Shown here: positions 1 to 6,603 of the stretch, one piece after another | Layout of the letters: each line of letters starts with the position of its first letter | Position numbering within the stretch: the stretch's first letter is position 1 | NCBI GenBank assembly: GCA_937892255.1 | Contig: CALAUL010000039.1 | Location: 1 to 12,025 of the forward strand | Length of the DNA: 12,025 nucleotides | From: an uncultured Bacteroidales bacterium | GTDB taxonomy: Bacteria > Bacteroidota > Bacteroidia > Bacteroidales > Marinilabiliaceae | Reading direction: 5' to 3' | Notes under the pieces: generated by a model | What the model was told of the DNA's origin: nothing | The model's input: the letters and a program-made list of their open reading frames with translations, nothing else | Database searches by the model: none | Translations under genes and position numbers: made by a program

Positions 1-410
1 ATGACGAAAAAGTCGAAGGGTTAAGGGCTTTGGTATAGCTTTAGTAGGTAGATGGCAGGGAGGAAGTAGCAGTTTGGTAGGTGTCGAAAGGAGAGGAAAA
101 TCGGTTTTGGAGTTGAAAAAAGAAAAATAGGTGTTTGATGTTAGACGTTGGGGAGGACAGAGTGTTGAAAGGGAATGCTGATGAGTGTATGTGCCATCTT
201 GTTTTGAGGAGGGAGGTTATGTTGAAAGGTGTTTTTTATTGAAGTAAAGAAGTGTTTTTGCTGTGATATGAGGAAATTTAAATGTTTTTTTTGTTTTTGT
301 TGCGTTGTAAGTTGTTTATAGTCAGGTGTTTTGTTTGTTGTGATATAGGTATGCAACAAATGATACGTATAAAAGAAACAAAATAGAATGGTGGAGAGAA
401 GGTTTTTTGA
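1..410. other. Gene-poor, strongly C-depleted stretch
   Basis: I see no convincing protein gene here on either strand. By hand count, bases 1-360 hold 19 C and 116 G on the + strand, far more skewed than the neighbouring genes. All three + frames are interrupted by stops. The first bases could carry the tail of an upstream gene: the frame from base 3 reads DEKVEGLRALV then a stop at 36-38, and the frame from base 1 stops at 22-24. Neither tail can be confirmed. The skew could reflect leading-strand mutation bias in non-coding DNA or a decayed gene. Confidence 0.5.
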
Positions 411-672
411 TATTTTTGCATGCAGATGACAATTCGATTTTGCGGTGGGGATAATTTGGATATCATGTTATTGAAATAAGCGAATTGCATTGTTGTTGTA
501 AGCTACATTTTCTGATGGTGCAAAATGGTAGTGTACTGCTGCGAAGCAAAGGAAGGTGTAGCGTTTTGGAAAAAGGATTGTGGTTAGTACGCAATTGATA
601 TATTAAGGTAAATAGGTTTTAAATTAAGTGCAATCCTGTTTTCAACGGAAAAGAGGGTGCACTTTTTTATTT
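411..672 (+). ncRNA. Candidate structured non-coding RNA with own promoter and terminator
   Basis: No known RNA family is recognised. The -7 box TATTTTTG at 411-418 fits TAnnTTTG, though no good -33 is seen, and it predicts a 5' end near 425. A helix begins almost there: 426-428 plus 430-436 pair with 481-490, with one bulged A. A 12-bp helix pairs 502-513 with 551-562, including three G-U pairs, and encloses a small hairpin (537-540 with 545-548) closed by a GCGA tetraloop. Bases 483-488 can instead pair with 591-596, which excludes the first helix, so two folds compete. An intrinsic terminator at 626-672 ends the unit, giving an RNA of about 245 nt. It could instead be the 3' end of a longer upstream transcript or an attenuator for apbE. 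All pairing was done by eye. Confidence 0.4.
626..672 (+). terminator. Strong intrinsic terminator
   Basis: AAGTGCA (626-632) pairs perfectly with TGCACTT (658-664). Inside it, CCTGTTTTC (635-643) pairs with GAAAAGAGG (648-656) with one G-G mismatch and an AACG loop. The hairpin runs into a T-rich tract at 663-672. The reverse strand has no comparable T-tract, so it should act on rightward transcription. That implies a transcript ending here although no protein gene lies just upstream. Confidence 0.8.
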
Positions 673-796
673 AGAAAGTTGTTGTTCCGGCATGAAAATT
701 TAGAAGCTGTTTGGACCTCGATTTGATAATGTTTGGGAATATTTTCGACAAGCCAAATAGGCAAGGTTTGCATATAAAAAATTCAGTACAACTTCT

Positions 797-804
797 TATC
801 TTTG
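797..804 (+). promoter_or_regulatory. Bacteroidetes -7 box for apbE
   Basis: TATCTTTG matches TAnnTTTG exactly and sits 22 bases before the apbE ATG. No TTTG is found 19-21 bases upstream; the nearest, at 767-770, leaves a 26-base gap. The start point would be near 811, giving a short leader. Confidence 0.55.
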
Positions 805-826
805 CGATGCATTTAAATTACGATAT

Positions 827-1861
827 ATGATACGTTGTGTGTATTTGTTTTTGCTTGTTTTTATAGTTGTCTCGTGCAAGTCAAATGAGGGATATAAGAC
901 AAATAAAGGTTTTGTCTTCGGTACTACTTACACGTTTATCTATAAGAGCGATGAGGATTTGAACGAAAAGGTCATGGAGCGACTGAAGCTCTACGATAAG
1001 TCGTTGTCGACATACAATAAGTCGTCGTTGATAAGCAAGGTGAATAGAAATGAAGAGGTAGATGTCGATACATTTTTTACAAAGGTCTTCCGCAAGGCGG
1101 AAGAGATATATTCCATGTCGGGCGGAGCTTTCGACATAACGGTAAAGCCACTAAGTACGTTGTGGAAGTTTGACGGACAGCGTCATGATACCATAACCGT
1201 AGAGCAGTATGAGGCACTTATGAGGGTTGCGAAGGATAGTTTGTCGGCATTTGTCGGAATGGATAAAGTGCGTCTTGAGGGGACGAGAGTAGTTAAGGTG
1301 GATAATAGGGTACAGCTCAATGCCAATGCGTTGGCAGAGGGGTGTGGGATAGACTTGGCAGCGTCGGTCTTAGATGAGTATGGCGTTACGGACTATATGG
1401 TAGAGATAGGAGGCGAGTTGCGTTTGAAAGGACGTAATCCGAAGGGTGAGCGTTGGCGAATAGGCATAGATAGTCCGACAGAAGAGAATGAGATATGGAA
1501 CAGACAGTTGCAGAGAGTAGTGAGTCTGACGGATTGTGCCGTATCGTCATCGGGAGGATATAGGCAGTATATATGGCGAGAAGACGGACAGCGACTATCG
1601 CATATCATAGACCCGAGGTTGGGCGTTCCGGTGCAGTCAGAGATAATGAGTGTGACGGTAGTAGGGCCGAATACCATGACAACAGATGCCCTTGCAACGA
1701 CATTTACCGTCGTGGGCATAGATAAGACACAGCAGATGATGCAGACCCTCGAAGACATAGAGGTGTATGTCATATATTCAGACGACAACGGTCAGATGAA
1801 AGAAGTGGTATTTGGCAAAAATAACTATGGCCTTGTAGAGCAGATAAAAACGGAAAAGTAA
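827..1861 (+). CDS. apbE: FAD:protein FMN transferase, lipoprotein (ApbE family)
   Basis: ApbE enzymes use FAD to attach FMN covalently to a Thr or Ser of extracytoplasmic flavoproteins such as NqrB, NqrC and RnfG subunits. The 344-residue length is normal. Residues 1-17 form a lipoprotein signal with a VVSC lipobox, so Cys17 would be lipidated and the enzyme faces the periplasm. Family motifs appear in order: STYNKSSLISKVNR (61-74), SGGAFDITVKPL (98-109), NALAEGCGIDLAA (167-179), EIGGELRLKG (193-202), SSSGGYRQY (240-248), SHIIDPRLG (258-266) and TTDALATTF (285-293), the last containing an Asp/Thr metal-binding region. AEGCGID and DPRLG are mild variants of the usual KGYAVD and DPRTG. The ATG follows a -7 box. 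guaB starts 83 bases later from its own promoter. No flavoprotein target is encoded in the window. Confidence 0.92.
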   Translation: MIRCVYLFLLVFIVVSCKSNEGYKTNKGFVFGTTYTFIYKSDEDLNEKVMERLKLYDKSLSTYNKSSLISKVNRNEEVDVDTFFTKVFRKAEEIYSMSGGAFDITVKPLSTLWKFDGQRHDTITVEQYEALMRVAKDSLSAFVGMDKVRLEGTRVVKVDNRVQLNANALAEGCGIDLAASVLDEYGVTDYMVEIGGELRLKGRNPKGERWRIGIDSPTEENEIWNRQLQRVVSLTDCAVSSSGGYRQYIWREDGQRLSHIIDPRLGVPVQSEIMSVTVVGPNTMTTDALATTFTVVGIDKTQQMMQTLEDIEVYVIYSDDNGQMKEVVFGKNNYGLVEQIKTEK

Positions 1862-1906
1862 AGTATTAAAAAAATAAAAAATATAGCAAGCATAGATTAT
1901 TATTCA

Positions 1907-1914
1907 TATTTTTG
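1907..1914 (+). promoter_or_regulatory. Bacteroidetes -7 box for guaB
   Basis: TATTTTTG fits TAnnTTTG and lies 30 bases before the guaB ATG. No clear -33 TTTG is present at the expected spacing. There is no hairpin terminator between apbE and this box, so some apbE transcripts may read through into guaB. Confidence 0.55.
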
Positions 1915-1944
1915 TGCGAAATATAATATTTCAATTCATATCAC

Positions 1945-3423
1945 ATGTCATTCATAGAAGATAAAATAGCTTCGGACGGACTAACATTTGACGATGTATT
2001 GTTGATTCCGGCTTATTCAGAGGTACTTCCGAGAGAAGTCAGCCTATGTTCAAATTTCTCAAAGAACATCAAACTCAACACTCCTATTGTTTCTGCAGCG
2101 ATGGACACAGTTACAGAGGCTCGTTTGGCTATAGCCATAGCACGAGAGGGCGGTATCGGTGTTATTCATAAGAATATGTCGATAGAGGAGCAGGCTAAGC
2201 AGGTTGAGATAGTTAAACGTGCCGAGAATGGCATGATATATGACCCGGTGTCAATAGAGAAGACAAAGACGGTAGGCGATACATTGAAGTTGATGAAGGA
2301 GTACAAGATTGGAGGTATTCCTGTTGTTGATGAGTTTGGTTATTTGGTTGGTATTGTTACAAATCGCGACTTGCGTTTTGAGAGAGATATGAATAAGCCT
2401 ATCGACCAAGTGATGACAAAAGAGGATCTTATAACAACAGATCAGACGACTGACTTGGAGAAGGCGGCAGAGATACTTCAGCACTATAAGATAGAGAAGC
2501 TTCCTGTTGTGGATAAGAACAACAAGCTCGTCGGTCTTGTGACATATAAGGATATAACAAAGGCAAAAGATAAGCCTATGGCTTGCAAGGACGCAAAGGG
2601 TCGTTTGCGTGTCGCTGCCGGCGTAGGTGTTACGTACAATACTTTTGAGCGTATAGAGGCATTGGCAAAGGCAGGTGCCGATGCTATCGTTATAGATACA
2701 GCACACGGACACAGTCGCGGTGTGATAGAGACATTGAAGAAGGCGCGTGAGTTGTATCCAGATATCGACTTGGTGGTAGGTAACATAGCAACAGGTGCTG
2801 CTGCATTGGCTTTGGCTCAGGCAGGGGCAGACGCAGTGAAGGTAGGTATCGGTCCGGGTTCGATATGTACTACACGTATCATTGCCGGTGTAGGTGTGCC
2901 GCAGTTGTCGGCTATCTATGATGTGGTGAAGACACTCAAAGATAATGGCTTTGGACATATACCTGTCATTGCAGATGGCGGCATGCGTTATTCGGGTGAT
3001 TTGGTTAAGGCTTTGGCTGCCGGTGCAAGTTCGGTGATGTGTGGTTCGCTCTTTGCAGGTACAGAAGAGTCTCCGGGTGACACTATCATATACAACGGAC
3101 GTAAGTTTAAGTCATATCGTGGTATGGGTTCGTTGGAGGCAATGCAGAAAGGCTCTAAAGACCGTTACTTCCAAGATGCAGAAGATGACGTTAAGAAACT
3201 CGTTCCAGAGGGTATCGCAGCACGTGTTCCTTATAAGGGTTCGTTGTTTGAGGTTATCTATCAGCTCATCGGTGGTATCCGTTCTGGCATGGGGTATTGC
3301 GGAGCTTCTACTATAGAGCAATTGCATGACGCTAAGTTTACACGTATCACAGCGTCAGGAATGCAGGAGAGCCACCCACATGATGTGGCTATAACGCAAG
3401 AAGCCCCTAACTATTCTCGATAG
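1945..3423 (+). CDS. guaB: Inosine-5'-monophosphate dehydrogenase
   Basis: This cytoplasmic enzyme oxidises IMP to XMP with NAD+, the first committed step of GMP synthesis. The 492 residues carry the full bacterial layout: an N-terminal barrel part (TFDDVLLIPAYSEVLP, 14-29), a Bateman module of two CBS domains at roughly 97-150 and 155-210, and the rest of the barrel. The catalytic loop GPGSICTTR places the nucleophilic Cys at 308. DTAHGHS (251-257), the GGMRYSGD region (345-352), the flap motif YRGMGS (391-396) and the late EGIAARVPYKG segment are all present, so the enzyme looks intact. The CBS pair usually gives allosteric control by purine nucleotides. The gene appears monocistronic, with a -7 box before it and a hairpin terminator after it. 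No guaA is nearby. Confidence 0.97.
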   Translation: MSFIEDKIASDGLTFDDVLLIPAYSEVLPREVSLCSNFSKNIKLNTPIVSAAMDTVTEARLAIAIAREGGIGVIHKNMSIEEQAKQVEIVKRAENGMIYDPVSIEKTKTVGDTLKLMKEYKIGGIPVVDEFGYLVGIVTNRDLRFERDMNKPIDQVMTKEDLITTDQTTDLEKAAEILQHYKIEKLPVVDKNNKLVGLVTYKDITKAKDKPMACKDAKGRLRVAAGVGVTYNTFERIEALAKAGADAIVIDTAHGHSRGVIETLKKARELYPDIDLVVGNIATGAAALALAQAGADAVKVGIGPGSICTTRIIAGVGVPQLSAIYDVVKTLKDNGFGHIPVIADGGMRYSGDLVKALAAGASSVMCGSLFAGTEESPGDTIIYNGRKFKSYRGMGSLEAMQKGSKDRYFQDAEDDVKKLVPEGIAARVPYKGSLFEVIYQLIGGIRSGMGYCGASTIEQLHDAKFTRITASGMQESHPHDVAITQEAPNYSR

Positions 3424-3451
3424 ACAAGGGTTATATAAGTAAAGTTGTATT

Positions 3452-3491
3452 TAGGGTGGTATGCAGATGATGTATGCTACCCTATTTGTTG
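3452..3491 (+). terminator. Hairpin terminator after guaB
   Basis: TAGGGTGGTATGCA (3452-3465) pairs over 14 positions, three of them G-U, with TGTATGCTACCCTA (3471-3484), leaving a GATGA loop. Only a short T-rich stretch (TTTGTT) follows, so termination may be incomplete. Nothing else is recognised in the remainder of 3424-3646. Confidence 0.6.
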
Positions 3492-3646
3492 GTGTGTAGT
3501 ATATATGTAGCCGGGTATATACGACAGACAAGAGCCTGTTTGAGGTCAAGAAGTCTCATGATATGGAAACATTAGGAGCGTGATGAAAGATAGATGCTAC
3601 AAAACTATTAGAATCATAAATAATAACAATTAAAATGTAGTTAAAA

Positions 3647-3678
3647 GTTGAAAATATAGAGACTATTTTGTAATTTTG
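3647..3678 (+). promoter_or_regulatory. Promoter of the PD40 protein and acetyltransferase unit
   Basis: The -7 box TAATTTTG (3671-3678) fits TAnnTTTG. A near-match to the -33 element, GTTG (3647-3650), stands 20 bases upstream, the normal spacing. Transcription should start near 3685, leaving a leader of about 20 bases before the ATG at 3706. This excludes the in-frame TTG at 3676, which lies inside the -7 box, as a start codon. Confidence 0.6.
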
Positions 3679-3705
3679 CGTCGTATATACATTATTATCA
3701 ATATT

Positions 3706-5655
3706 ATGAGAAGAATTTTACTTTGTATTTCGATACTTGAGGTGAGTCTGTTAGTTTCGATAGGTACATTAGCACAGGAGAAACTCAAAGGTAACGATCT
3801 AAAGAAGTATAAAACAGCGTTGTCGTATGCTCACGGAACGAATAACAAGATGGCTATCAAGTTATTCAAAGAGTTGTATGATACATATCCTAATGATATA
3901 AATGTGGCGTATAACTTAGGATTGTGTTATATGAACATGGGCGGAAATCCGGATTCAGCATTATATTATTTGTATAAAGTAGATGAGTTGGATACAGAAG
4001 AGTGGTCTGATTCACGTAGTGAGTTGTATATAGCAATCGGACGTAGTTATCAATTGGCATATAAGTACGACGAAGCATTGAAGATATACGATACAATAGA
4101 GAAGAACGACGTGGAAAAAGAGTGGGCAGATATGTTGAAACACGAGAGGGAAATATGTCACAATGCCATCATGTTTATGCAAACACCTGTAAAACTCGAA
4201 GTCAGAGAGATAGAGGGTGACATAAACACCAAATACAATGATTATAGACCAGTCTTGTCGCTCGACCAGCAGACAATGATTTTCACATCGAGAAGGGGCA
4301 GTGGTCGTAGCAGAGACTTTGAGGACGGTCAGTTTGAAGAGCAGATGTACATCACCAAATACAAAGATGGAGCATGGAGCACCCCTCGTTCGTTGAGCAA
4401 CATGTTTGAAGAGAGCAATTTGCAAGAATCGGCTACATGTCTTACAAACGACGGGACAGAGCTATATGTCGTGCGCAATGGTAATCTGTATGTATCGAAG
4501 TACGATACAGAGACACGCGAATGGCAGATGGCAGAAGAGTTGCCCGAAGGTATCAACACGCAGTATGAGGAGAACTTCGTATGTGTGACAGAAGACGGAC
4601 AGCAGATGTTCTTCTCGTCAAACAGACCCGGAGGAAAAGGAGGATTTGACATATATCGTTGCTATCGTCTTCCAAATGGCAATTGGGCAAAGCCTTTGAA
4701 TATGGGCGATGCCATCAATACGGAGTATGATGAGGACAGCCCGATAATGCACCCAACAAAGTCTATCTTGTATTTCAGTTCGACAGGACACAATACAATG
4801 GGCGGATATGACATCTTCTACACTCCGGAAAACCCAACCGACAGTTCGTTTACTGCAGTTGTGAACATCGGTTATCCTATCAATACCCCCGAAGACGATA
4901 TGTACTTCATACCTACAGCACAAAAGGATATGGCGTATTATGCAAGTGTCAAATGGGACAAGGACAGCAAAGAGTCATCTAATGGCTTCGACATCTTTGA
5001 GGTGGAGTACGATGAACCGGAAGTTGACAAGATGGCTATCATCAGTAGCGTGGTGATGTCTGACGACGTGACGGGAGTACGTATCATCGTAGAGCAAAAC
5101 GGAGAACAGATAGGACGCTTTGTTCCAAATAGAAAGACAGGTCGTTTCGTTGCTATAGTTGAGGCAGGAGGAGAATATGTTGTCACTGCTTCAGATGGCA
5201 ACTACAATATGACACGCACCGTGACAACGAATACCGGCAATTCGTACAACAAGTCGGGCGAGTTGGTTGAGATAGGAGCTTTTGATTTCAGAGCACCTGA
5301 GAGTGTAGCGGAAGAAGGTTTGACGGTGGTAGCTCTGCCAAGAGAGGAGAATCAAACAGCAAAGACAGAAGAGACAGCAAAGAGTTTGCAACAAGTTGTC
5401 AATGATGATGACAAGGTATATTACACCGTTCAGTTCATGTCGTTGCGTAAGCCATGTTCGATGGACAACATTTGCAAATTGGACAGTACACAGGTTATGG
5501 AATTTGTCTACAAAGATGGCTGGTATGTATATTCGTACGGACGATTTGAGAGCGTAAAAGAGGCAAACAAGGTTAAGCGCGATATTATCAAATCAACGTA
5601 TTATGATGATTCGTTTGTGAGAAATATTAATAATTATAAGAAGTTCTTAAAGTAA
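3706..5655 (+). CDS. Exported TPR / PD40 beta-propeller / SPOR-like envelope protein
   Basis: A 649-residue protein of unknown exact role. Residues 1-24 are a signal peptide (basic start, hydrophobic core, likely cleavage near LAQ). About 25-150 is helical and TPR-like (AIKLFKELYDTYPNDINVAY; YDEALKIYDTI). About 180-435 holds PD40/WD40-like propeller blades such as QQMFFSSNRPGGKGGFDIY and SILYFSSTGHNTMGGYDIF. A beta-rich segment (about 440-530) resembles a carboxypeptidase regulatory-like domain. The last 80 residues (YYTVQFMSLRKP onward, with YVYSYGRFESVKEA) look SPOR-like, a fold that often binds peptidoglycan. The order recalls Bacteroidetes envelope proteins such as PorE of the type IX secretion system, but with a SPOR-like end where OmpA would be expected. 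A periplasmic scaffold is the best guess. The ATG at 3706 was chosen because the upstream TTG lies within the promoter. Confidence 0.8.
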   Translation: MRRILLCISILEVSLLVSIGTLAQEKLKGNDLKKYKTALSYAHGTNNKMAIKLFKELYDTYPNDINVAYNLGLCYMNMGGNPDSALYYLYKVDELDTEEWSDSRSELYIAIGRSYQLAYKYDEALKIYDTIEKNDVEKEWADMLKHEREICHNAIMFMQTPVKLEVREIEGDINTKYNDYRPVLSLDQQTMIFTSRRGSGRSRDFEDGQFEEQMYITKYKDGAWSTPRSLSNMFEESNLQESATCLTNDGTELYVVRNGNLYVSKYDTETREWQMAEELPEGINTQYEENFVCVTEDGQQMFFSSNRPGGKGGFDIYRCYRLPNGNWAKPLNMGDAINTEYDEDSPIMHPTKSILYFSSTGHNTMGGYDIFYTPENPTDSSFTAVVNIGYPINTPEDDMYFIPTAQKDMAYYASVKWDKDSKESSNGFDIFEVEYDEPEVDKMAIISSVVMSDDVTGVRIIVEQNGEQIGRFVPNRKTGRFVAIVEAGGEYVVTASDGNYNMTRTVTTNTGNSYNKSGELVEIGAFDFRAPESVAEEGLTVVALPREENQTAKTEETAKSLQQVVNDDDKVYYTVQFMSLRKPCSMDNICKLDSTQVMEFVYKDGWYVYSYGRFESVKEANKVKRDIIKSTYYDDSFVRNINNYKKFLK

Positions 5656-5662
5656 GACACTT

Positions 5663-6181
5663 ATGTTGAATGGAAAATTAATGTATCTAAGAGCAATGGA
5701 GCCACAAGATGTGGAATTGCTTTACGAGTGGGAAAACGACCCGCATGTGTGGGTGGCAGGTACAAATACGAAGCCATTGTCAAAGTCGGATATTCAGGCA
5801 TTTGTAGACCATACAGATTTAGATATTTATCAGACAAAGCAGTTGCGTCTGATGATAGTAGAGAAAGCTACAGATATAGCTGTCGGATGTATAGACTTGT
5901 TTGACTTCGATCCGTTCAATATGCATGGAGGAATAGGCGTCTTGGTATGTGAGCAGTATCGCGGAAAAGGTTTTGCCAAGGAGGCGATAAAAGTCTTTTC
6001 GCAGTATCTTTTCGACACGTATGCTATTCATACCATAGGAGCAACGATGGCGGCCGACAACGAAGTGAGTCAGGGACTTTTCGAGGCTTGTGGCTATCAG
6101 TATTGCGGCATCAGAAGAGGTTGGCTTCGAAGAGGCGATAAGTTCTTAGATGAGGTGGTTTATCAAAAGATGAATAAGTAA
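5663..6181 (+). CDS. GNAT family N-acetyltransferase (RimJ/RimL-like)
   Basis: A 172-residue cytoplasmic acetyltransferase that should transfer an acetyl group from acetyl-CoA to an amine. The N-terminal pattern (MLNGKLMYLRAMEPQDVELL) and the acetyl-CoA loop QYRGKGFA (98-105, the Q/RxxGxG/A signature) define the family. The C-terminal part (SQGLFEACGYQYCGIRRGW, then FLDEVVYQ) is typical of the RimJ/RimL and SpeG-like branch. The substrate (ribosomal protein, polyamine or small molecule) cannot be told by eye. The ATG lies 7 bases after the stop of the PD40 protein gene with no promoter between them, so the two are co-transcribed. A strong terminator follows. Why an acetyltransferase is paired with an envelope protein is unclear. 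Confidence 0.88.
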   Translation: MLNGKLMYLRAMEPQDVELLYEWENDPHVWVAGTNTKPLSKSDIQAFVDHTDLDIYQTKQLRLMIVEKATDIAVGCIDLFDFDPFNMHGGIGVLVCEQYRGKGFAKEAIKVFSQYLFDTYAIHTIGATMAADNEVSQGLFEACGYQYCGIRRGWLRRGDKFLDEVVYQKMNK

Positions 6182-6184
6182 CAG

Positions 6185-6264
6185 ATTCTCTTTTCGCAGA
6201 TATCTTCCCGATTTGTCAGATGTAACAAGTTGGGATTTTTTATATCTATGAAGGGAAAGAGAAT
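6185..6264 (+). terminator. Intrinsic terminator inside nested inverted repeats
   Basis: The core is TCCCGATTTGT (6206-6216) pairing with ACAAGTTGGGA (6225-6235), including two G-U pairs, with an 8-base loop and six T at 6236-6241. It is a good terminator for the PD40/acetyltransferase unit. Two further perfect complementary pairs surround it: AGATAT (6198-6203) with ATATCT (6242-6247), and ATTCTCTTT (6185-6193) with AAAGAGAAT (6256-6264), the latter followed by TTTAATTT. The outer pairs are unusual for a plain terminator. Confidence 0.75.
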
Positions 6265-6292
6265 TTTAATTTATGCCCGAAAATATAAAATT

Positions 6293-6308
6293 ATGACAAA
6301 TGTGTCAT
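6293..6308. repeat. Perfect inverted repeat, possible operator
   Basis: ATGACA (6293-6298) and TGTCAT (6303-6308) form a perfect inverted repeat with a 4-base spacer. It lies between the preceding terminator and the candidate promoter of the transporter operon, where a regulator could bind. Further TGTCA/TGACA copies occur at 6214-6218 and 6383-6387. No regulator gene is present in the window, so this is only a candidate site. Confidence 0.35.
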
Positions 6309-6393
6309 CTCGTTTTGTCTTTGTATAATTCATTTGAATTTTTGTATTACGCTGAAGAAAATACCGAAAAAACGAAAAAAAGTGACAAAAAAA

Positions 6394-6421
6394 TTTGCTT
6401 TTTTTTTTTTTTTTAGCTTTG
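6394..6421 (+). promoter_or_regulatory. Candidate promoter with a 16-T spacer tract, transporter operon
   Basis: TAGCTTTG (6414-6421) fits the Bacteroidetes -7 box exactly. TTTG (6394-6397) fits the -33 element, but the spacer is 16 bases, shorter than the usual 19-21. Almost all of that spacer is T: 16 consecutive T run from 6399 to 6414, the last being the first base of the -7 box. Gain of three to five T would restore standard spacing. Transcription would start near 6428, giving a leader of about 175 bases. The leader has a short GCAGAA/TTCTGC hairpin (6478-6502). Confidence 0.5.
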
Positions 6422-6442
6422 CGGCACCTAAAAATAAAATCT

Positions 6443-6588
6443 ATGAAGTTGGGTTTGTATTGTTTGGAATTGTTAGAGCAGAAAAGGAGTTTTTCTTCTG
6501 CCAAGGTGATATGAATATTGTTCTTCTTATGCCACTTGATTCCTTTATTGTATTGATTCCCACAGGAATGGAAAGATTTTCAAAATGA
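6443..6588 (+). other. Two overlapping short upstream reading frames in the leader
   Basis: The leader contains a 23-codon frame (ATG 6443, stop 6512-6514; starts MKLGLYCLELLEQ) overlapping by ATGA a 25-codon frame (ATG 6511, stop 6586-6588; starts MNIVLLMPLDSF). AAGGTGAT just before the second ATG could act as a ribosome site. The second ends 15 bases before the first structural gene. They could couple or regulate translation, but frames this short arise by chance and neither resembles a known leader peptide. Confidence 0.2.
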
Positions 6589-6603
6589 TAAATAATAATA
6601 ACT

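Noticed and set aside
141..490. Two overlapping - strand frames of about 70 codons in the C-poor spacer
   Set aside because: Low complexity (Gln, Lys, Thr, His-rich) caused by the base skew, no start signals and no family resemblance.
701..722. Shared AG(C)CTGTTTG-like string with 3531-3550 as a dispersed repeat
   Set aside because: Only about a dozen bases agree and the flanks do not, so chance is enough.
411..826. FMN or TPP riboswitch upstream of apbE
   Set aside because: I looked for the conserved core strings of both classes and found neither; the structured region also ends in a terminator well before the apbE promoter.
1393..1788. 131-codon - strand frame inside apbE
   Set aside because: It is a shadow of apbE codons, with no recognisable domain and no promoter.
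2251..2958. 235-codon open frame on the - strand inside guaB
   Set aside because: It lies wholly antisense to a complete, highly conserved guaB, is Cys/His/Thr-rich in a way typical of reversed codons, and resembles no family I know.
6334..6588. 84-codon + strand frame upstream of the Yip1-like gene
   Set aside because: It reads through the 16-T tract as a run of Phe and starts before the promoter candidate; it looks accidental.
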